This document shows, piece after piece, positions 41,116 to 43,916 of a stretch of 43,916 nucleotides of DNA. Source of the stretch: JAICYJ01 sp035695105 (GTDB lineage: Bacteria > Actinomycetota > Thermoleophilia > Gaiellales > JAICJC01); assembly GCA_035695105.1 (NCBI GenBank), contig DASSEV010000036.1:1-43916 (forward strand), written 5' to 3'. The notes below the pieces were generated by a model that did no database searches, was not told the DNA's origin, and worked only from the letters and a program-made list of their open reading frames with translations. Numbering within the stretch: the first letter of the stretch is position 1; the number at the start of each line of letters is the position of its first letter. Position numbers and translations under genes: made by a program.

Positions 41116-41757
41116 TCAGTCGGCGGCCAGCGGACGGCCGGCGGCATCGAACGCACGGATCGGCACGGCGGCGGCCGGCGAGGCGTCGAACTCGTCCGCG
41201 AACATGGTGAAGACCAGGGCGTCGCTGGGCGGCGCGCCCGGCACGGCCGGTGGCAGGCGGCGCCGTAGGCGAGCCTCCATGGTGTACCCGAGTCGCTCGG
41301 GGATGCGGGCGCTGCGCGTGTTCGCCGGGTCGACACGGATCTCGAGGCGGTCGACACCGCGCAGGCGGAAACCGGCGCGTGTCATGGCCGCCGCCGCCTC
41401 GCCGCCCAGCCCGGCGCCGGCGGCGCTCGTGCGGATCCAGTAGCCGATCTCGAGCGCGTCGTCGCCGACGTCCGGGTGCAGGCCGATCCCGCCGAGCGCG
41501 GTTGAGCTGTCGGCGCTGAGGATGCCGTAGATCGACTCCCCTCCGGCGTCGAACTTCGAGCGGAACCCCCGCAGGAGCTCGATCCGTGCATCCAGGGACA
41601 GCGGCTCGTCGTGTGCCCACGGCAGCCACGCCTGGAGCTCTGGGAGGCTCGAGCTGACCGCCTCCTCGAGCAGCGCGGCGTCGCCTGGGTCCCAGCAGCG
41701 GAGCAGCAAACGCTCCGTCTCGATGCGGTACGGCGTGGCGGCCACGAGGAGTCCCAT
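41116..41757 (-). CDS. GNAT-family N-acetyltransferase (RimJ/RimL-like)
   Basis: The 213-residue protein begins MGLLVAATPYRIETERLLLR, the usual RimJ/RimL opening, and has GGIGLHPDVGDDALEIGYWI and the acetyl-CoA loop region GAGLGGEAAAAMTRAGFR. Relatives acetylate ribosomal protein N-termini, antibiotics or small molecules. The C-terminal 30 residues (from about 185) are an extra tail. The frame is open 17 codons upstream, but that overlaps the methyltransferase end; ATG 41757 follows its stop by one base. Confidence 0.85.
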   Translation of the reverse strand: MGLLVAATPYRIETERLLLRCWDPGDAALLEEAVSSSLPELQAWLPWAHDEPLSLDARIELLRGFRSKFDAGGESIYGILSADSSTALGGIGLHPDVGDDALEIGYWIRTSAAGAGLGGEAAAAMTRAGFRLRGVDRLEIRVDPANTRSARIPERLGYTMEARLRRRLPPAVPGAPPSDALVFTMFADEFDASPAAAVPIRAFDAAGRPLAAD

Positions 41758-41758
41758 G

Positions 41759-42391
41759 CTAATCCGGGCGCCGGGCGGCCACCCAGGCGAAGGTGATCGG
41801 CCGGCCACCCTCGCGCTGCTCCTCCAGCTCCAGATCGAGCACCTCGAGGCCGGCCGCTTCGACGCATGCGGTCAGCATCTCGACGGGAACGCCATTGATG
41901 AGCATGGGGACTCCGAGCCAGGTATGGAGGCCGTCCTCCTCGGCCTCCGCCGGCTCGGCGCTGAGCAGCAGGCGGCCGCCCGGCCGCAGCCAGCCCGCAA
42001 GCCGGCGGAAGAGCACCTCGTACTCGCGCGCCGGGACGTTGTCGATCAGATACAGCGCGACGATCGCGTCGAACGCGGCGGTTGGGAGGTTGAGATCGCG
42101 TACGTCGGCGCAGAGCACCTCCGCTCGCGGCGCGTTGCGGCGCGCACGCGCCGCCTGCTCCGGGGAGATGTCCACGGCCGTGACCTCGTGCAGCTCGGAC
42201 AGCTCGCGCGTCGCCGGCAGGCCGTTGCCGCAACCGAGGTCGAGCAGGCGCGACCCGTCCGGCAGCCCGACGATGAAGTCCTTCACCCGGCGCATGCGCG
42301 GCCACGGATCGGCCGGCGACTCGAGCGCCGCGTAGGCGTCGGCGACGCGGTCGTAGCCGTCCGCGATGACCCTGCCGGTCTCGTCGGTCAC
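41759..42391 (-). CDS. Class I SAM-dependent methyltransferase
   Basis: The 210-residue protein has motif I LLDLGCGNGLPAT at about residues 56-68, then VTAVDISPEQAARAR, LCADVRDLNLP, FDAIVALYLIDNVPA and GGRLLLSAEP, the standard order for this fold. Substrate unknown. Start is GTG 42391 (VTDETGRVIADGYDRVADAY), reached through a 55-base gap after rsgA that contains a 13-bp palindrome. Its stop directly abuts the GNAT start. Confidence 0.88.
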   Translation of the reverse strand: MTDETGRVIADGYDRVADAYAALESPADPWPRMRRVKDFIVGLPDGSRLLDLGCGNGLPATRELSELHEVTAVDISPEQAARARRNAPRAEVLCADVRDLNLPTAAFDAIVALYLIDNVPAREYEVLFRRLAGWLRPGGRLLLSAEPAEAEEDGLHTWLGVPMLINGVPVEMLTACVEAAGLEVLDLELEEQREGGRPITFAWVAARRPD

Positions 42392-42401
42392 GTCGTCATC
42401 G

Positions 42402-42414
42402 GTCGTTCAACGAC
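42402..42414. promoter_or_regulatory. 13-bp palindrome in the rsgA-methyltransferase gap
   Basis: GTCGTT-C-AACGAC is self-complementary around one central base, 11 bases before the methyltransferase GTG. It may be an operator or an RNA processing/termination stem; role undecided. Confidence 0.35.
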
Positions 42415-42446
42415 GCGCGAGACGCCGGCGTGAGATCCCCTGCTCC

Positions 42447-43547
42447 TCAGTCCCTGTCCGCCTTCGGCGCCTTGCGCATCGCCCTGCTCATCACCCGCCA
42501 CTGCTTCCGCGCTTCGGAGCGGGCGCGCTTGTCCTGCTTCAGCTCCTGGAACCGCAGCTCGCGCAGCAGCTTGCTGTAGCTCTCCAGCCGCTCGGCCGGG
42601 AGCGTGCCCTCCGCGATGGCCGTCGTCACCGCGCACCCCGGCTCACCGTCATGGCTGCAGTCTGAGAAGCGGCAATCCGCTGCCAGCTCCTGCACGTCCG
42701 CGAAGGTCTGCTCCAGTCCGGCGCCGCCGTCGCCGTCCCAGAGCCCGACCGAGCGCATGCCTGGCGTGTCGATCACCACGCCGCCGGCGGGCAGCGGGAT
42801 CAGCTCCCGATGCGTCGTCGTATGCCGTCCGCGGCCGTCCTGGCGGACGTCCTGCGTGGCCAGCCGCTCCTCGCCGATCAGGCGGTTGATCAGCGTCGAC
42901 TTGCCGGCACCCGACAGTCCGAGCAGGGCGACCGTGCGATTCCCGGACGCGTAGGCCTGGATCCCGTCGAGCCCCTCGCCGGTCTCCGCGCTCACCGCCA
43001 GCACGTCCACGCCGAACGCGATCGACTCCGCCTCCAGCACGACGCCGTCGACATCGTCGCAAAGGTCGGTCTTGGTCAGCACGATCACGGGCCTCGCGCC
43101 GCTTTGCCAGCCGAGGGTGAGGTAGCGCTCGAGGCGGCGCAGGCTGAACCGCTGGTCGAGTGCGTTGACGAGGAAGATCACGTCGATGTTTGCCGCGACC
43201 ACCTGCTCGATGGTCTCCTCGCCCGCAGCCTGCCGTGTGAACGTCGTGCGCCGGTCGAGCAGCGCACGCAGCGTCGCGTCGTCGCCGCCGGGCACCGCCG
43301 GGCGGAGGGCCGCCCAGTCGCCGGCCGCGGGGGTGGTGAATCGCGGCGGGACGGCTGCACGGTGCACCGTGTCGGCGCCCAGCACCGTGCAGACTCCGCG
43401 GTCCACGCGGGCGACACGGCCCGGCACGGCGTCCGTGCTGTCCAGTTGATCGAACTCCTGCTGCCTGCCGTCGTCCCATCCGAGCCGGGCGAGCAGGTCA
43501 TCGTCGGCGGTCGCGCCTTCGGGCGGCCACGCGGAAACATCAGTCAC
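42447..43547 (-). CDS. rsgA: Ribosome small-subunit biogenesis GTPase RsgA
   Basis: The 366-residue protein is the circularly permuted GTPase that helps 30S subunit maturation. Motif order is G4 (LTKTD, 157-161), G1 (GLSGAGKST, 210-218), G2 (RHTTT), G3 (DTPGM, 260-264), followed by the zinc site C292, C297, H299, C305 (CRFSDCSHDGEPGC). The N-terminal OB-fold part is at 35-105 (VPGRVARVDRGVCTVLG). The C-terminal basic tail (KQDKRARSEARKQWRVM) is usual. Start ATG 43547; a 19-codon leader ORF with its own strong ribosome site precedes it, so there may be translational or attenuation control. Confidence 0.95.
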   Translation of the reverse strand: MTDVSAWPPEGATADDDLLARLGWDDGRQQEFDQLDSTDAVPGRVARVDRGVCTVLGADTVHRAAVPPRFTTPAAGDWAALRPAVPGGDDATLRALLDRRTTFTRQAAGEETIEQVVAANIDVIFLVNALDQRFSLRRLERYLTLGWQSGARPVIVLTKTDLCDDVDGVVLEAESIAFGVDVLAVSAETGEGLDGIQAYASGNRTVALLGLSGAGKSTLINRLIGEERLATQDVRQDGRGRHTTTHRELIPLPAGGVVIDTPGMRSVGLWDGDGGAGLEQTFADVQELAADCRFSDCSHDGEPGCAVTTAIAEGTLPAERLESYSKLLRELRFQELKQDKRARSEARKQWRVMSRAMRKAPKADRD

Positions 43548-43604
43548 GTCAAGGTCTCCAGAGGTGGGGTGAAGGATCCCCCCGGGAGGCCGCGAGCGCG
43601 GAGG

Positions 43605-43664
43605 TCAGCGCTGCGCCGGCCGGAGGGGGCATGCGCGCTGGCTCTTCGTCGAGTTCACAATCAT
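43605..43664 (-). CDS. 19-codon leader ORF upstream of rsgA
   Basis: ATG 43664 to TGA 43605 encodes 19 residues, MIVNSTKSQRACPLRPAQR. It has the best Shine-Dalgarno in the window (AAGGAGG, 7 bases upstream) and follows a TATGCT box (43707-43712). It is too short to be a folded protein and is not a known leader type to me; the single Cys and basic residues are its only notable features. rsgA begins 57 bases after its stop, so it is a likely regulatory leader peptide. Confidence 0.5.
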   Translation of the reverse strand: MIVNSTKSQRACPLRPAQR

Positions 43665-43706
43665 GATCCCACCTCCTTCGGTGTTTCAGCGGTGTCCGTT
43701 CGGGGC

Positions 43707-43712
43707 AGCATA
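43707..43712 (-). promoter_or_regulatory. -10 box (TATGCT on minus strand) of the rsgA operon
   Basis: TATGCT would start a leader of about 40 bases before the 19-codon ORF. I saw no good -35 match. Confidence 0.35.
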
Positions 43713-43729
43713 GCAATCGCGTGCGGCCA

Positions 43730-43872
43730 CCATGTGGCGCGCGTCCGGCACACGACCGCTACTCTGTGCCGGCTCCATAACGGGTCGCCTGGGTCGCAAC
43801 CCGACCGCGCTCTCTGCAACCGGACTCACCGTCCGGCGAGCGCCGTCCTGTCCCCGACGAGGAGGTCACGTC
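43730..43872 (+). other. Leader region of the last gene, with hairpins
   Basis: The 143 bases before the last ORF contain GGGT-CGCA-ACCC (about 43790-43801) and CCGGAC-TCACC-GTCCGG (43820-43836, perfect 6-bp stem), then the ribosome site GAGGAGG (43859-43865). I checked for c-di-GMP, c-di-AMP and cobalamin riboswitch signatures and could not match any. Confidence 0.3.
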
Positions 43873-43916
43873 CTGCGGAAAACACTGTTGATCGCCGTTT
43901 CGATGCTGGCGGCTAC
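43873..43916 (+). CDS. Start of a secreted or membrane protein (3' partial)
   Basis: Beginning at CTG 43873, 7 bases after GAGGAGG, the frame reads LRKTLLIAVSMLAA, which looks like a signal peptide, and runs off the window. CTG would be an unusual start but no ATG, GTG or TTG fits the ribosome site. Identity cannot be told. Confidence 0.4.
   Translation, partial: MRKTLLIAVSMLAA

Noticed and set aside
1..43916. CRISPR arrays, tRNA or rRNA genes, insertion sequences, prophage genes
   Set aside because: No regularly spaced repeats, cloverleaf sequences, transposase or phage motifs were found by eye on either strand; a tRNAscan and ISfinder search would settle this.

Overview
The window is about 70% G+C, almost fully coding, with very short intergenic gaps. 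Its gene set (F420-type LLM oxidoreductase, DUF2277 protein, many apparently leaderless genes with TAGnnT-type -10 boxes, MMPL transporter, MsrA) fits a soil-type high-GC actinobacterium. I suspect a Thermoleophilia-like lineage (Solirubrobacterales/Gaiellales), but this rests on gene style and not on a marker gene. I see no rRNA, tRNA, CRISPR array, insertion sequence or phage gene; this looks like ordinary chromosome.

Layout. 1-4.5 kb: the end of a D-threonine aldolase/D-serine dehydratase-type gene, then a three-gene molybdenum hydroxylase operon on the minus strand (small, FAD and Mo subunits, ATGA-coupled). 4.5-10.3 kb: membrane-anchored beta-propeller protein, a GcvT-like protein with an unrecognised N-terminal domain, a glutamate-racemase homologue lacking key catalytic residues, a YbjN-like protein and an F420-type oxidoreductase. 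10.3-11.7 kb: a compact redox cluster of DUF2277, a peroxiredoxin with an in-frame TGA exactly at the peroxidatic cysteine, and MsrA. 11.7-16.5 kb: cupin plus amine-oxidase-type flavoenzyme, GH4 glycosidase, metallo-beta-lactamase-fold hydrolase and a small hypothetical. 17-24 kb: MFS transporter, MESH1-like small HD hydrolase, DnaQ-like exonuclease coupled to a cNMP/CBS/DUF294 protein, membrane-anchored Thr/Val-rich protein, YgjP-type metalloprotease and a second MFS. 24-30.8 kb: MMPL transporter with terminator, a PAP2-type plus flippase-like fusion, an amidase-like lipoprotein and glycerol kinase. 30.8-34.8 kb: DHA2 drug exporter with divergent TetR regulator, an EntS-like MFS and a redoxin. 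34.8-38.9 kb: a trimethylamine-dehydrogenase-like enzyme fused to an ETF-alpha FAD domain, then a disulfide oxidoreductase behind a structured leader. 38.9-43.9 kb: a minus-strand run rsgA - methyltransferase - GNAT - cation antiporter - amine oxidase with a 19-codon leader ORF, and the first codons of a secreted protein.

The two most notable items are the candidate selenoprotein peroxiredoxin (10626-11075), which has two tandem hairpins directly after the UGA, one of them SECIS-like, and the TMADH/ETF-alpha fusion (34789-37323), which seems to put an amine dehydrogenase and part of its electron acceptor in one chain. Several flavoenzymes in the window (TMADH-like, two amine-oxidase-type proteins, the GcvT-like protein) suggest use of amines or methylated amines, but this is inference from family membership. 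Gene starts are often preceded by TAnnnT 6-9 bases before the start codon and no Shine-Dalgarno, so leaderless transcription appears common here.
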